From Fuerstiella sp. (lineage in GTDB: Bacteria > Planctomycetota > Planctomycetia > Planctomycetales > Planctomycetaceae), in assembly GCA_029247265.1 (NCBI GenBank), contig JAQWLN010000267.1, positions 1-56,398 on the forward strand: a DNA stretch of 56,398 nucleotides. The letters are read 5' to 3'. Numbering within the stretch: the first letter of the stretch is position 1; each line of letters starts with the position of its first letter. Shown piece after piece: positions 1-10,339 of this stretch. The notes under the pieces are model-generated. The model worked only from the letters and a program-made list of their open reading frames with translations, did not search any database and was not told the origin of the DNA. The position numbers were made by a program, and so were the translations under genes.

Positions 1-1957
1 CAGCATCCTTCATCGGGGAAATCATCGATCGGTAGGTCTCCGCCAGCAGTATCCTTCCCGCAGGCGTCTGCCCTTCGTTGAACATACAGACCAGAAACTT
101 TGACAGATCAGACACGCTTGCATACAGGTTCCCAGCAGGGCCGGTGCCCAGCAGAAATGTGGGTGCTTCAAAGCGTCGGCCGTCGTAAGTACGCATCCAT
201 CCGGTCGCCAGCTTTTGTTTGACAGCCGGCGTGACGACAAACCCACTGCTGCCCATGTTTAATGGGTTCAGAATGGACTGCCGCACCTGCGCCGCATGAG
301 ACGCGTCCAGCTGTTTCTCCAGCACCGCCCCGACAACGGCGATGGCAGCGTTTGAGTACTTCGTTCTGGTGTTGGGCCCATAAACCAGTTTCGTACGGTT
401 CAGGCTGGCGACTGTCGCTGCCAGAGTTGGTTCGGTGGGATCGAAGTAATTGCCCACCGGTGACTCGCGGACCAGACCGGACCGATGAGTCATCAGTTGA
501 CGCAACGTGATGGCTATGTCGAACGGATTATTCGGCTGAAACTCAGGCAGATAGGATTCTACCGGAACGTCCAGGTCAAGCCGCCCGCGTTCCACCAGTT
601 GCATTACGGCAATGTCGGTGAACAGCTTCGAAACCGAGCCGACGCGATAAACGGTTTCGGCAGTTGCCGGTATTTTTTTCTCGGCATCCTGAAACCCGAA
701 TCCGTCACTCCAGACAACTCGTTCGTCGTCGACCAGTGAAATGGAAAATGCGGGCAACTGTTTCTGTTCGACTTCATGACGAATGGCGGACTTCAGTTTT
801 TCGACAACGGAACTGTAGTCGGTAACGGCCAGTGGCTGCGGCGCAACAATATCGGCAACCGATTCCGCAAGTTGTAACAGACTGACATGCTGCAGATTGC
901 ACATGATCGCGACGGAAGTGCCTGTTTCCGGAATCAACAACAGGACGGTCGACGTTCCCGACTGACCGCCCGTGTGCGACACCCGCTTTTGCCCCAGACG
1001 CGACGCGACCTTCCAGCCCAGACCGTAGCCCGTATCCTTCCCATCACGAGTTTTCTGGCTGCTCCACATTTGCTTCAACGACTCGCCATTCAGCAGGTTT
1101 TCCGTGTTGGCTGCGATCGCGAATCTGACCAGATCGGAAGCCGTTGACAACAGGCCACCGCCCGGAATCTTCATGCTGGTATCGTGCAACGGGGCATTAA
1201 ACAGCTCACCCGGTTTCGAAGCGTCGTCACCGAACAACGCCGCCTGCCGCTCTTTCGTCGGTCGCATATACCCCCGTGTTCGGTGCGGAATAATGGCGTA
1301 CTGGTCGTCCACTACGGTCTGTGTCATGTTTGCGGACAGCAGGACATGCTGACGGAGCAGTTCGACGAACGTCTGATTTGTCGCCCCTTCCACGACGTTA
1401 CCCAGCAGATTGAAACCGAATGTCGTGTAGTGAAACTTCGTTTCCGGTTCGTGCAGCAGCGGATCGTCGCGAAAAGTCTGCAGTGCTGCATCGAGGCTGC
1501 TGAAGTACTGAGTCGAAAGGGCCTCCGCTCCGCTCTTGTAATGCCTTACGCCCGCCAAATGGCCAAGTAGTCGTCGTGACGTAACCGGCCAGCGTTTTTG
1601 CGGATACTCAGGCCTGTACCGCTGAACTTCCGCATCAAGGTCAATGCCACCTTGCTCAGCCAATGCAAGCACGATAACGGCCGTCATCGACTTGGCGATG
1701 GACGCGGTGCGAAAAAGCGTATCGCTCGTGGCCGCAACCGAATTTTCGACGTCGGCCAAGCCGAAGCCCCGTGAGTAGGAAAGTTGGTTGCCAGTAGCCA
1801 CAGCGACTGAAGCACCAGGTACTCCGTGATCTGCAACAAACTTCGATATGAGCCGCTCAACGTCCGCGACGGTCTGCGGCTTCAGTTCCTCAGCAGGCGC
1901 AGATTGAACGAATACTGCCGCTGCAACAGCCAGAACGCAGATGTGTTCCGAATTCAT
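1..1957 (-). CDS. Serine hydrolase with two beta-lactamase/D,D-peptidase-like domains (partial, 3' end beyond window)
   Basis: The frame is open from an ATG at 1957 to the left edge, so the C-terminus is missing. The first residues (MNSEHICVLAVAAAVF) look like a signal peptide, suggesting export. The chain carries two serine-hydrolase domains of the class C beta-lactamase/D-alanyl-D-alanine carboxypeptidase fold. Domain 1 has the nucleophile motif SIAK near residue 88 and a late HTGG box. Domain 2, encoded from about position 790 down to the edge, has SVSK and a YSN triad. In domain 1 the YxN box is less clear (YTTFGFN). Family members cleave D,D-peptides, D-amino-acid amides or esters, and the true substrate cannot be read from the sequence. 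The gene starts 29 bases after the stop of the deacylase fusion and is the last visible gene of a four-gene operon. Two catalytic domains in one chain are unusual, because most homologues have one. Confidence 0.85.
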   Translation of the reverse strand, partial: MNSEHICVLAVAAAVFVQSAPAEELKPQTVADVERLISKFVADHGVPGASVAVATGNQLSYSRGFGLADVENSVAATSDTLFRTASIAKSMTAVIVLALAEQGGIDLDAEVQRYRPEYPQKRWPVTSRRLLGHLAGVRHYKSGAEALSTQYFSSLDAALQTFRDDPLLHEPETKFHYTTFGFNLLGNVVEGATNQTFVELLRQHVLLSANMTQTVVDDQYAIIPHRTRGYMRPTKERQAALFGDDASKPGELFNAPLHDTSMKIPGGGLLSTASDLVRFAIAANTENLLNGESLKQMWSSQKTRDGKDTGYGLGWKVASRLGQKRVSHTGGQSGTSTVLLLIPETGTSVAIMCNLQHVSLLQLAESVADIVAPQPLAVTDYSSVVEKLKSAIRHEVEQKQLPAFSISLVDDERVVWSDGFGFQDAEKKIPATAETVYRVGSVSKLFTDIAVMQLVERGRLDLDVPVESYLPEFQPNNPFDIAITLRQLMTHRSGLVRESPVGNYFDPTEPTLAATVASLNRTKLVYGPNTRTKYSNAAIAVVGAVLEKQLDASHAAQVRQSILNPLNMGSSGFVVTPAVKQKLATGWMRTYDGRRFEAPTFLLGTGPAGNLYASVSDLSKFLVCMFNEGQTPAGRILLAETYRSMISPMKDA

Positions 1958-1986
1958 GGGACGGTCTCAGACTTCAGCAGTGAAGG

Positions 1987-4734
1987 TTAGGGGACGATTT
2001 GTGTTGCTGAACCCGTTCGGGTTAAAACGCGACCGGAAAGATTACCGGTCCATTGTTCTCGATCAACTGCCAGCTGCCCGTTGACAAAAACGTACTCGAT
2101 TCCCTCGGAATATTGGTGTGGATCAAATGCATCAGCCCGGTCGCGAATCCGAATCGGGTCGAAGACGACAAGATCTGCGGGAACGCCCTTACGAATAACA
2201 CCTCGGTTGGGCAGTTTCAGAATCTTCGCCGGCAACGACGTCGAAACGCGAACGGCTTCCTCAATGCTCATCAAACCACGGTCGATTGCATAGTGCCGAA
2301 TCTTTCTGGGAAACGCTCCATAGAATCGGGGATGCACCGGTCCATCATCTGGTAACGCAATTCCGGCATCGCTCGACGTGGCTGTCCACGGTGTGGCGGC
2401 GAATGCTTCCACATCTTTCTCCGACATTGAAAACGCCCTGAGTCGTGCTCCACCCCGTCGCCCCCGATCTCCGTTTAACTGTAGTGAAATGGCGGCTTCA
2501 ACGATGGTAGATTTCAATTCTGTGGCGAACTCCTGCAACGTCTTTCCGACAACATCAGCCTTCGGGTGATCGACGATCAGGATATTGTCACTGCCACCAC
2601 GGCGAGTGATTTCGTATTCAATATCACGACGTAAGTTCGCCGCCAGCGCTTCATCAGCCAGAACCTTCTCGAGCGTCTCGGCTGGACTCAGCGTGTCGCC
2701 TGTTTCGGAATTCTCACTGGCCTGATCCGAAGATGCCCAGGCAGGAATCAGAACGACACGCCCGTCAGATCCGCTGGTATTGTACGAATACTGGTCAGCG
2801 AAAAATGGCAATCCTTCGCTCCTCGCGTGTCGAATCAATTCATTCATCTCCTGGCTGGAGCCCCAGAAGTCTGTGCCTCTGGCTTTAATATGTGTGGCAA
2901 CCGTGGTCACTTTGGTGGCGGCGGCGATTTCAACCAGCTCCTTAAGATTATCCAGCATCGACGGCTGATCTGCCGAATCACGGCTGGGCAGAAACCACAT
3001 CGGCCGGCTGCCGGAACTTCGTTCGTGCACGATGTACACGCCGGCGAAAGAAGCGATCGTTTTCGCCAGTGCTTCCATCTCGCGAGCAGTGCTCCAGCGA
3101 CCGGGCACATATTCAAGACCGGCTGACATTCCGAATGCGCCCTGCTGCAGGCACGATTGCAGAAGTCGGTTCATTCGTTCCACCTCATCGACGCTGGCCG
3201 GCCGTTGGTGGTCCTGCCCCATGACTTCTCTGCGAACTGTTCCGTGTCCGATAACCGGGGCAACGTTCATGCCGACACCAAGACGTTCCATCGTCTGACG
3301 TTGATCGGCAAGGTCCAGTGGACCACCTCCGTCCTGGTTCACGACCACGGTGGTAATTCCCTGAGTAATCAGGTTGGGCGCGCTGCGCCGCGCCGGGTCG
3401 GCGGCGACGAGACCTGATTCGGCGTGACTGTGCAGATCAATGAAGCCTGGCGATACCAGCCGTCCGTCTGCGTCAATGACGGTCCGGGCGGTCTCGTTTG
3501 CCAGCATACCGATTTCAGCAATGACGCCGTCCAGTATCCCCACATCAGCCTTGTCACGTGGTCGCCCGGTGCCGTCGATCACCTCTGCGTTGCGAAGAAT
3601 GACATCAAACGTCAGCCCCCCTTCTCCGTCTAATTTCGTCGCTGCACGCACCGGATTCAGATCTGCGATGGCTGTCGATGCCGTCGGCCTAGCGGCAACG
3701 ATCATCGAGAGCAGCTTTCCGAAATCCGCCTTCGACACTGATGTGCCCTGCTGGAACGTATTCACGCGATGACAAATCACCAGGTCCCACTGGGGAATCA
3801 CTAACAGATACTGTCCGCGATAGCCTCGTGCTGAATACGTGCCGTCCGGAAGTGAAATGCCGGGGAAATGCCGGCCGTCAACGGCAACCCACCACATGTA
3901 ACCGTAGCCACCTGAGGCTCCCACGCCGGAATAGGATGTTGTGCTTTCATCTACCCAGCGCTCGGGAATCAGCTGTCGTCCCTTCCAATTGCCACCGCGC
4001 AGAAACAACAGTCCGAATCGGGCAAGATCACGAGTGCTGAGCTCAAAGGGGTAGGCAGAGTGCACGGAGTTGTCGCCTGTGACATACCGCGTGTGACGAT
4101 CGCGATGGAAGTCCTCCAGATCAATCGGCCCGGCGATGCGATCCTCAAACTCCTCGAAGATGCTGCGTCTGGTCAGCTTTTCGAAGATAGAACAGGACGC
4201 ATTGAAGTCCCAGTTATTGTAGTACCAAAAGGTGTTCGGAGCGCGGGAACCGCGTTGCGGTCGGGCTGCTGCCATTGATGCCGTTTCGTACAGCGCGGGA
4301 TGGTAGATACCAGAACGTGCTGTCAGAAGATCGCGGATCCGTGCCTGACGTTCCGACTCCGACAGTGACGGTTCATTGTCATTGACGCCCAGTTTCTGCA
4401 TCGTCAGGTTCAGATCGATCACTCCGCTGTCAACGTGTGATCCGTACAACGCGCTTAGCAGGCTCTTCCTGACGGAATGGCAATTCAACGGCAGAGCGAC
4501 GGCGCCCCATTGATCCACTACACGCCCGCCTTCCACAATCATAATGGCCGCTGTATCAAGCGATTCTGAGAATTCCCTGGCCGTTGCCAACTCTTCGACG
4601 GACCAGCCTGCGTCGGACGGCGAAGTCAGCCGTTCCCAGCTGCGTCCTGGAAAATCGTCGCCCGATGCGGACGACAGCACACAGCTACAAATGAGCCAGA
4701 CGACACACATTTTTCCGGAAATCGATCTTCGCAT
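1987..4734 (-). CDS. Fusion of a beta-lactamase-like serine hydrolase and an N-acyl-D-amino-acid deacylase
   Basis: A 915-residue protein with an N-terminal signal peptide ending near SSASGDD. Residues ~30-350 form a serine hydrolase: the SxxK motif is SVRK at 87-90, the YxN box is YNN at 172-174, and a GYRGQY strand near 304 replaces the usual K/HTG. Residues ~377-915 form an amidohydrolase of the D-aminoacylase family, starting with [14 protein letters not shown]. It has the HxH metal motif in DLHSHAE (435-437), THIKARG, a late SSDAGI segment and the closing [11 protein letters not shown] strand. Known D-aminoacylases remove the acyl group from N-acyl-D-amino acids. The classical enzyme from Alcaligenes has a zinc-ligand Cys in the TTVV strand; here the strand reads [10 protein letters not shown], so that Cys is absent and metal use may differ. 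The gene begins 32 bases after the epimerase stop. The fusion suggests coupled cleavage of D-peptides and deacylation outside the cytoplasm. This is inference from architecture. Confidence 0.85.
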   Translation of the reverse strand: MRRSISGKMCVVWLICSCVLSSASGDDFPGRSWERLTSPSDAGWSVEELATAREFSESLDTAAIMIVEGGRVVDQWGAVALPLNCHSVRKSLLSALYGSHVDSGVIDLNLTMQKLGVNDNEPSLSESERQARIRDLLTARSGIYHPALYETASMAAARPQRGSRAPNTFWYYNNWDFNASCSIFEKLTRRSIFEEFEDRIAGPIDLEDFHRDRHTRYVTGDNSVHSAYPFELSTRDLARFGLLFLRGGNWKGRQLIPERWVDESTTSYSGVGASGGYGYMWWVAVDGRHFPGISLPDGTYSARGYRGQYLLVIPQWDLVICHRVNTFQQGTSVSKADFGKLLSMIVAARPTASTAIADLNPVRAATKLDGEGGLTFDVILRNAEVIDGTGRPRDKADVGILDGVIAEIGMLANETARTVIDADGRLVSPGFIDLHSHAESGLVAADPARRSAPNLITQGITTVVVNQDGGGPLDLADQRQTMERLGVGMNVAPVIGHGTVRREVMGQDHQRPASVDEVERMNRLLQSCLQQGAFGMSAGLEYVPGRWSTAREMEALAKTIASFAGVYIVHERSSGSRPMWFLPSRDSADQPSMLDNLKELVEIAAATKVTTVATHIKARGTDFWGSSQEMNELIRHARSEGLPFFADQYSYNTSGSDGRVVLIPAWASSDQASENSETGDTLSPAETLEKVLADEALAANLRRDIEYEITRRGGSDNILIVDHPKADVVGKTLQEFATELKSTIVEAAISLQLNGDRGRRGGARLRAFSMSEKDVEAFAATPWTATSSDAGIALPDDGPVHPRFYGAFPRKIRHYAIDRGLMSIEEAVRVSTSLPAKILKLPNRGVIRKGVPADLVVFDPIRIRDRADAFDPHQYSEGIEYVFVNGQLAVDREQWTGNLSGRVLTRTGSATQIVP

Positions 4735-4766
4735 GAATTGTTTCTCAGTAGACCGGTCGGTAGGTT

Positions 4767-5810
4767 TCAGACGGTCAGTTTGTCAGCTTTCTCCGGCACA
4801 AGCTCCGCACCGTTTCCGTATCTGTCGCTAAGGCGGACATGCCCGTTGATGACTGCAACGCCATCGGCCGGGTCTTCCGCCAGCAACACAGCACCGTCAA
4901 GATCGGCATAGTCAAGCAGGGGCAAAAGCTGCGCAGCGGCTGAGATGCCGACGGTGCTTTCCACCATGCAGCCGACCATCGTTTTCATGCCACTGGAACT
5001 TGCCTGCCGCAGCATTCGCGCGGCAGCAGTGAGTCCGCCACACTTGCAGACTTTGACATTTACTCCGTGAAAACGTCCGACACACTTTTCGACGTCCGAT
5101 TCCACAAGGCAACTTTCATCAGCGACTACTGGCAGCGATGATTCGTCAAAGACGCGTCGATGGTCTTTGTCAGCCGCCGCAGCCGGCAGCGGCTGTTCGA
5201 TAAACTCAACACCCAGTGGCTTCAACTGAATTGAGTTGGCGATCGTCTCTTCGGCCGTCCAGCCGCAATTGGCATCGACACGAAACAGGGCAGACGTGTG
5301 TTCTCGCAACTGGCGGACGATCTCAACGTCCTGCGACGTCCCCAGCTTGATCTTGTAGATACCCCAATCAGGTTTTTCACGCAGCTTTGCGACCATCTCA
5401 CTAATCGGGGCGATCCCGATCGTATAACTGCTCGGAGGCACATTCTGCCACTCCAGTGCCAGTACATCGTAGGTTCTTTGATTCTGGAGTTTTCCGTATA
5501 GATCATGCGCAGCCAGGTCAATCGCTGACAGAGCGAACGAATCGTCTTTCAAAAGTGGCTGCAGATGGTCCCACAGGTCCTCCGGGTCTCCGAAGCAGTA
5601 GTTCTTCAGAAAGGACTCACAACGGTGAATCGATTCAGTCATCGATTCCAGAGAATGCCCGTAGAAGGCATTTTCTGTGACTTCGCCCAATCCATAGATG
5701 CCGTCATGTTGAAGCTCCACGATCAGCGAACGCTGCACGGTCGTGGTCGCACGAGCAATCCGGAATGCGTGTGCCAGAGGCAGCCCAAACCTATGCAGCT
5801 GAACATCCAT
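4767..5810 (-). CDS. Enolase-superfamily epimerase/racemase (DgcA-like or L-Ala-D/L-Glu epimerase)
   Basis: A 347-residue member of the muconate-lactonizing-enzyme subgroup of the enolase superfamily, without a signal peptide, so cytoplasmic. All catalytic elements are present: the KxK pair K153/K155 (YKIKLG), metal ligands D179 (RVDANCGW), E205 (FIEQPL) and D231 (ADESC), and the opposing lysine in NVKVCKCGG (K253/K256). A DLDG segment at 313-316 resembles the DxD region of dipeptide epimerases. Relatives interconvert L-Ala-D-Glu and L-Ala-L-Glu in peptidoglycan recycling. When paired with a DUF1611 protein they have been assigned as DgcA, which racemises N-acetyl-D-glutamate. The start overlaps the stop of the DUF1611 gene as TGATG, indicating translational coupling, which favours the DgcA reading. 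A dipeptide epimerase role is not excluded. Confidence 0.88.
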   Translation of the reverse strand: MDVQLHRFGLPLAHAFRIARATTTVQRSLIVELQHDGIYGLGEVTENAFYGHSLESMTESIHRCESFLKNYCFGDPEDLWDHLQPLLKDDSFALSAIDLAAHDLYGKLQNQRTYDVLALEWQNVPPSSYTIGIAPISEMVAKLREKPDWGIYKIKLGTSQDVEIVRQLREHTSALFRVDANCGWTAEETIANSIQLKPLGVEFIEQPLPAAAADKDHRRVFDESSLPVVADESCLVESDVEKCVGRFHGVNVKVCKCGGLTAAARMLRQASSSGMKTMVGCMVESTVGISAAAQLLPLLDYADLDGAVLLAEDPADGVAVINGHVRLSDRYGNGAELVPEKADKLTV

Positions 5811-6877
5811 CAGCGTCGCTCCCCGCGGAGAGCGAGAACAGCGTCGGCCAGCGCGTCGGCCCCGTTACGGTAGACGTCACATGCTGGCAGTCCAAGCTCT
5901 GAACTCACGCGTTCGCATTCGGCTGCGGTCTGGTCAGCGGACAGGTTGCGTCCGTTTACAGAGACACCAATCACTCGACACGGATTCCGCAACGCTGCCA
6001 TGGTTTCATATGCGGTCACCAGCTGCTGCAATGGTGGAATCTGAATTTCATCCAGCCCCTTGACCATCTCCCGACCCGCCTCATAACACATGATTAACCC
6101 GTCCGGAGCGCACCCGTGCAGCAAACCCAGCGTTACTGCCGAGAAGCTGGGGTGAGAAATGCTGCCCTGCCCTTCAATTAGCAGGATGTCATGTTTTTCG
6201 TGTCGCTGGACCAGGGATTCCGCGGCCCCATTGACAAAGTCGGCGACGACGCAGTCAATCGGCACACCGTCTCCAGCAATCATGATTCCAGTCTGTCCGG
6301 TGGCAACAAATCGTGCGTCTTCGCCACGTTCTGCCAGGACACGCTGAGTCTCCAGCGATGTGACCATTTTCCCGACACTGCAGTCGTGACCGACCGTGAG
6401 AACCCGCAGGCATCCTTGGCGAAAATCCACATGTTGCGCCGTATGCCGTTCGGTATTCCGGCGAACGTCAATCAATTGACAACCGTGTTTTTCCGCAGCA
6501 CTGGTGAATTCACTGTCATTGCACAGGAAGTCATGCAGTCCTGAGACCACGTCCATGCCTCGGCCTAATGCGCTAACCACAATCTGACGCCAGTGGTCCG
6601 GAAGCTTTCCCCCCGGCGGTGCGATGCCAATAAACAGCGCGTCCGCTTCTGCCTCGTCAAGAGATCCGACTACGGGGACGGTGCCCCCGGTTCCGAATAG
6701 TGCCTGCGCCGTACTCCCCGCCTCAGTGGCATCAAGAACTGCAGCGATATCGTCTTGTCGGTATCGCAGCAAGCTGATCGCTGTCTTAGCCAGGAACGGC
6801 GTCGAGAAGCCATCCGTAAGCAGCATGATTCGACGATACCGATCCAGTTCCGATTCACTTCCGTCTGCTTCGTCCAC
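5810..6877 (-). CDS. DUF1611 protein, DgcN-like (putative D-glutamate N-acetyltransferase)
   Basis: A 355-residue soluble protein of the DUF1611 family. The N-terminal domain begins [19 protein letters not shown], the usual family opening, after about 13 extra residues, so a start inside the annotated frame is possible. The second domain is a P-loop-like fold: GHDCSVGK at 153-160, ATGQTG at 182-187 and [10 protein letters not shown] at 225-234. DUF1611 proteins were once annotated as NAD-dependent epimerases or mobilisation-like proteins. In a marine D-glutamate pathway (DgcN) the family was shown to acetylate D-glutamate so that an enolase-superfamily partner can racemise it. Its TGATG overlap with that partner here supports the assignment. 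It is the first gene of the minus-strand operon, so the promoter should lie in 6878-7269. Confidence 0.85.
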   Translation of the reverse strand: MDEADGSESELDRYRRIMLLTDGFSTPFLAKTAISLLRYRQDDIAAVLDATEAGSTAQALFGTGGTVPVVGSLDEAEADALFIGIAPPGGKLPDHWRQIVVSALGRGMDVVSGLHDFLCNDSEFTSAAEKHGCQLIDVRRNTERHTAQHVDFRQGCLRVLTVGHDCSVGKMVTSLETQRVLAERGEDARFVATGQTGIMIAGDGVPIDCVVADFVNGAAESLVQRHEKHDILLIEGQGSISHPSFSAVTLGLLHGCAPDGLIMCYEAGREMVKGLDEIQIPPLQQLVTAYETMAALRNPCRVIGVSVNGRNLSADQTAAECERVSSELGLPACDVYRNGADALADAVLALRGERR

Positions 6878-7269
6878 GATACCTCACACCCTGAAAATGC
6901 TGCGTCTGACACGAGGAATACACGACGACTCTCCACAAGTCCGAGCATTAGAGCAAAAGTCATCTCAATCTGCACACGTATGGGGCGAATGCCCGTCCGG
7001 GCAAGCTGGGCAAGTACCAATCCACGTTGAGACATGCGGCACGACTTGCCGGTCCACGCCCTGCATCGACAGCGATGTCCACGATGGTGGCTGCCATGTG
7101 CGGTCGGATGGTTCCTGGGCCCAATTCGCCTTTAGCCGTCCTACCGGTTGTGACGATCAGATCATTAATCCGCTTTTCTGCGCCGAAGGTTCCTTTGTGC
7201 GCTTGAGCGAATACTTGATCAGTCACCTGTCACGTCATACGGCGTCTCTGTCTCAAACGAACCAGGCCT
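6878..7269. promoter_or_regulatory. Divergent intergenic region between the dgc-like operon and the RND exporter
   Basis: 392 bases between two divergently transcribed genes, so it must hold promoters for both. I see no convincing -35/-10 pair, operator palindrome or riboswitch fold. A minus-strand open frame at 6960-7226 (88 residues) has no recognisable domain and no ribosome binding site, and I do not annotate it as a gene. Confidence 0.4.
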
Positions 7270-10200
7270 GTGGCATCTGAAAGCCAATCTTCCCCCGGAA
7301 TGTTCTCCCGATGCGTTGGCAGCATCGTAGGCTATTCCGCGCGCCGACCACGGTTTGTGCTGTGGCTCATGGTCTTCATTGGCTGCGCAGCAGTCGGTGT
7401 AACCGTGTCGGACCTGAAGCTTAAGAGTAGTCGATCACATCTGCTGGGGCCCGACCAGGCATGGCAGGACTACAATCAAGCATTTGGTAACGAGGCAGAC
7501 CTGGTAGTCGTAGTCGAAACAGACGGGCCAAATCCACAACTCATCCAAACGGTGCTGAGTCAACTTGGGACGCGACTTGAACGTGAACCCGAACTGTTTT
7601 CTCACGTTCTTTATCGAGTTAACCAGTCGGCGTTGCGACGCAAAGGGTTGCAGTATCTTACCGAGGAACAGTTGCAATCAGCCCTCCGACGAGTTCGCAG
7701 TTTCGATCCGATTCTGCGGCAGGAACGATGGGATTTGCTGCGTGTCGAAAAACTGGCTAACCAGCTGCAGCGCAGTGTTCATGCGGCGAACAATGAAGGA
7801 AAGACTTCTGCGGCGACCAGTTATGCGGAACGTTTTGCCAGCAGTCTGAGTCATTTCCTGCCAGCAAACGCATCGGACGCTGTCGTCAACAGCGGCAGCT
7901 TTAAGTCACCGTGGCCGGAAATTGTCGACACAGAAATTGAACACTCCGCCGAAGACAGCGATCTTGCATACCTGATGAATGATAATCGCAGCGTCGGCAT
8001 GCTGCACGTCATACCAGTGACCGAAGAATCCGGCACTGACGGAAGCGCGGCATCCATCATCCGTCTCCGCGAGCATCTGGCCGAGTTGTCAAAAGAGTAT
8101 GGTCAGCTGGCACCAGACCTGCAGTTGTCGGCCACAGGCATTCCCGCGCTGGAACACGATGAACTACACCGTTCCGGACGCGACATGATTAACGCCGCAC
8201 TCATTGCCTTCGCTGCTGTCGGCTTTCTTCTGGCGTTCGGCCTGCGAGGACTACGGCATCCGGTTCTGGTGCTGATCATGCTGGTGCTGGCGCTGGCACT
8301 GACGTTTGGACTGGCGACTCTTACTGTCGGTCACTTGAATATTCTGAGCATTTGTTTCTCGGCCATCATGATCGGCCTGGGCGTCGACTTCGGCATACAC
8401 TTCGTCACTCGCTACCTGTTTCTGCGACAGGAATTGCACGAGATGGACGAGTCACTGGTACTGACTGGCTCATCGGTCGGCAGCGGAATTCTGACATCCG
8501 CCGCAACGACGGCGATTGCCTTCGGCAGCGCCACGCTGACAGGATACCCGGGCCTGGCGGAACTGGGTTTGATTTCGGCCTGCGGAATAATGGTCTGCGC
8601 CTTTCTGACGTTTACGTTCCTTCCCGCACTGATCGCTTTGTCTGACGAATGCGTAGACATTGAAGATTTGCCGGAACCCCGATCGGGCAGGATGTGGCGC
8701 GTCGCCGTTGCCAGCTATCCGCTAACAGCAATCGCTGTGGCGGTTGTCGCAATTGGAGCCACCGCGTGGCAAGCGGCCAGCTATCAGGACGGCCAAGTGC
8801 ACTGGCATGTCAACTACGACGGAAACCTGATGGCTTTGCAGGACGATGATTTACCATCTGTTCGAGCAGAAAAGACTCTTTCTGATTCAGATGACTCGCT
8901 GCTTTATGCCGTTGCTCTGGCGGAATCAAAAACCGCGGTGGACGAACTCCGTGCCAAATTCATGGCGCTGCCGACCGTCGGACGCATAACAGATCTTTCC
9001 AGCAAGATTCCTGATCCTCCGAACACCACGCAGCGCGAACTGATCCTGACCCTGGAATCGCAGTTAACGAATTTACCGACGAAGACACCGACATTTACTA
9101 CGTCCAACCCGATTCCTGTCGGGAAAAGTATCGACCAGCTGTACAAGTCATTGAGAGCCTCACGAAATCTGGAATCGCAGGAAGCGGCTAAGACGCTCGA
9201 CAAATTTCTTGATCGGCTGGCGTCACTGTCGTCCAGTCAGCAGGCAGCTGTGATTGAAGCGTACCAGAATCTCATGGTCAGCTCTTTGCTGAAAGAATTC
9301 CACCAGGTCGCTCGGGCGACGTCGCTCGAGCCAGTGAGCCACCAGGATCTTCCGCTTGTGTGGCGTGATAGATATCTACGAGCTGACGGTGACCGGGAAT
9401 TGTGGCTCATGAAGGTCTATCCCAAACGAGGTATCTGGAATCAGGACGCTCTGGGGGCCTTTGTAAAAGACCTGCGCGGCGTGGATCCGTCCATTACCGG
9501 AATACCGGTACAGAACTTCGATTCCGCCAACAAGATGCAGGAATGCTATACCACGATCGCGATTTACTCGATTGCCGCCATTGCGTTGTTCCTGCTGTTT
9601 GACTTCCTGCGCCCCGGCCAGAAACTGTTGACCATCGTGCCACCGATGCTCGTTGTGGGCTTTGTGGGGTACACGGCGATGCAGCGTGCGACCAGTCTTA
9701 ATCCACACACGCTGGTTGCCATCTATCTTTCAATGGTGGCGTTCATCGCAACGGTATTCGACGTGCGGAACCTGCGGGACACCCTACTGGCAATGGTTCC
9801 ACCAGTCGGAGGCGGATTGATTCTGCTGGGACTGATGGCGATGCTGAATGTGGATTTCAACCCCATCAATCTCATCGTTCTGCCGCTGGTTCTGGGGATC
9901 GGAGTGGACGATGGCATCCACATGGTCCACGACTACCGCCGACAACTGGCCGACGGCGCCAAGGAATATTCACCATCCGGCGACACTGTCAATGGTGTCC
10001 TGTTAACGTCACTGACGTCCATCGTCGGCTTCGGCAGTCTGATGATTGCCGCGCATCAGGGACTAAAAAGCGTGGGAATCGTCCTCGCCCTGGGCATTGC
10101 CTCGTGTCTGGCAGTGGCATTGATCCTGCTGCCACCGCTATTAGTGCTTGTCGCTCGTTATCAGCCTGCGTCATTGGAGCCTGTAGTGCCTCCGAAAGCG

Positions 10201-10302
10201 AAGAAAACAAGTTCTGATGCCGACAACGGGAATTCAGAAACTGCAGAACCGGACAACTCAAAACGGTTGTCACGAAAACAGCGACGACAACAAGCCGCCT
10301 GA
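7270..10302 (+). CDS. RND/MMPL-family exporter, HpnN-like
   Basis: A 1010-residue inner-membrane transporter with the two-fold RND layout. There is one N-terminal membrane helix (about 28-46) and a large periplasmic loop to about 305. A five-helix bundle holds GVDFGIHF at 371-378. A second helix at about 480-500 and a second periplasmic loop lead to a final bundle holding GVDDGIHM at 878-885. The acidic residues in these two motifs are where proton relay is expected. The opening segment and length resemble HpnN-type lipid exporters that move hopanoids between membranes, but no hopanoid gene is visible nearby, so the substrate is unassigned. The C-terminal ~45 residues are a charged tail (KKTSSDADNG... 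SRKQRRQQ). The start is GTG at 7270; an in-frame ATG at 7300 is an alternative. It is monocistronic here, facing away from the dgc-like operon and convergent with the ceramidase-like gene. Confidence 0.85.
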   Translation: MASESQSSPGMFSRCVGSIVGYSARRPRFVLWLMVFIGCAAVGVTVSDLKLKSSRSHLLGPDQAWQDYNQAFGNEADLVVVVETDGPNPQLIQTVLSQLGTRLEREPELFSHVLYRVNQSALRRKGLQYLTEEQLQSALRRVRSFDPILRQERWDLLRVEKLANQLQRSVHAANNEGKTSAATSYAERFASSLSHFLPANASDAVVNSGSFKSPWPEIVDTEIEHSAEDSDLAYLMNDNRSVGMLHVIPVTEESGTDGSAASIIRLREHLAELSKEYGQLAPDLQLSATGIPALEHDELHRSGRDMINAALIAFAAVGFLLAFGLRGLRHPVLVLIMLVLALALTFGLATLTVGHLNILSICFSAIMIGLGVDFGIHFVTRYLFLRQELHEMDESLVLTGSSVGSGILTSAATTAIAFGSATLTGYPGLAELGLISACGIMVCAFLTFTFLPALIALSDECVDIEDLPEPRSGRMWRVAVASYPLTAIAVAVVAIGATAWQAASYQDGQVHWHVNYDGNLMALQDDDLPSVRAEKTLSDSDDSLLYAVALAESKTAVDELRAKFMALPTVGRITDLSSKIPDPPNTTQRELILTLESQLTNLPTKTPTFTTSNPIPVGKSIDQLYKSLRASRNLESQEAAKTLDKFLDRLASLSSSQQAAVIEAYQNLMVSSLLKEFHQVARATSLEPVSHQDLPLVWRDRYLRADGDRELWLMKVYPKRGIWNQDALGAFVKDLRGVDPSITGIPVQNFDSANKMQECYTTIAIYSIAAIALFLLFDFLRPGQKLLTIVPPMLVVGFVGYTAMQRATSLNPHTLVAIYLSMVAFIATVFDVRNLRDTLLAMVPPVGGGLILLGLMAMLNVDFNPINLIVLPLVLGIGVDDGIHMVHDYRRQLADGAKEYSPSGDTVNGVLLTSLTSIVGFGSLMIAAHQGLKSVGIVLALGIASCLAVALILLPPLLVLVARYQPASLEPVVPPKAKKTSSDADNGNSETAEPDNSKRLSRKQRRQQAA

Positions 10303-10339
10303 ACAGAGCTTCCGCCGGACTGTGTGAACCGTTGTGGCA

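Noticed and set aside
6960-7226. 88-residue minus-strand frame upstream of the DgcN-like gene
   Set aside because: No recognised domain, no ribosome binding site, and it lies where the divergent promoters must be.
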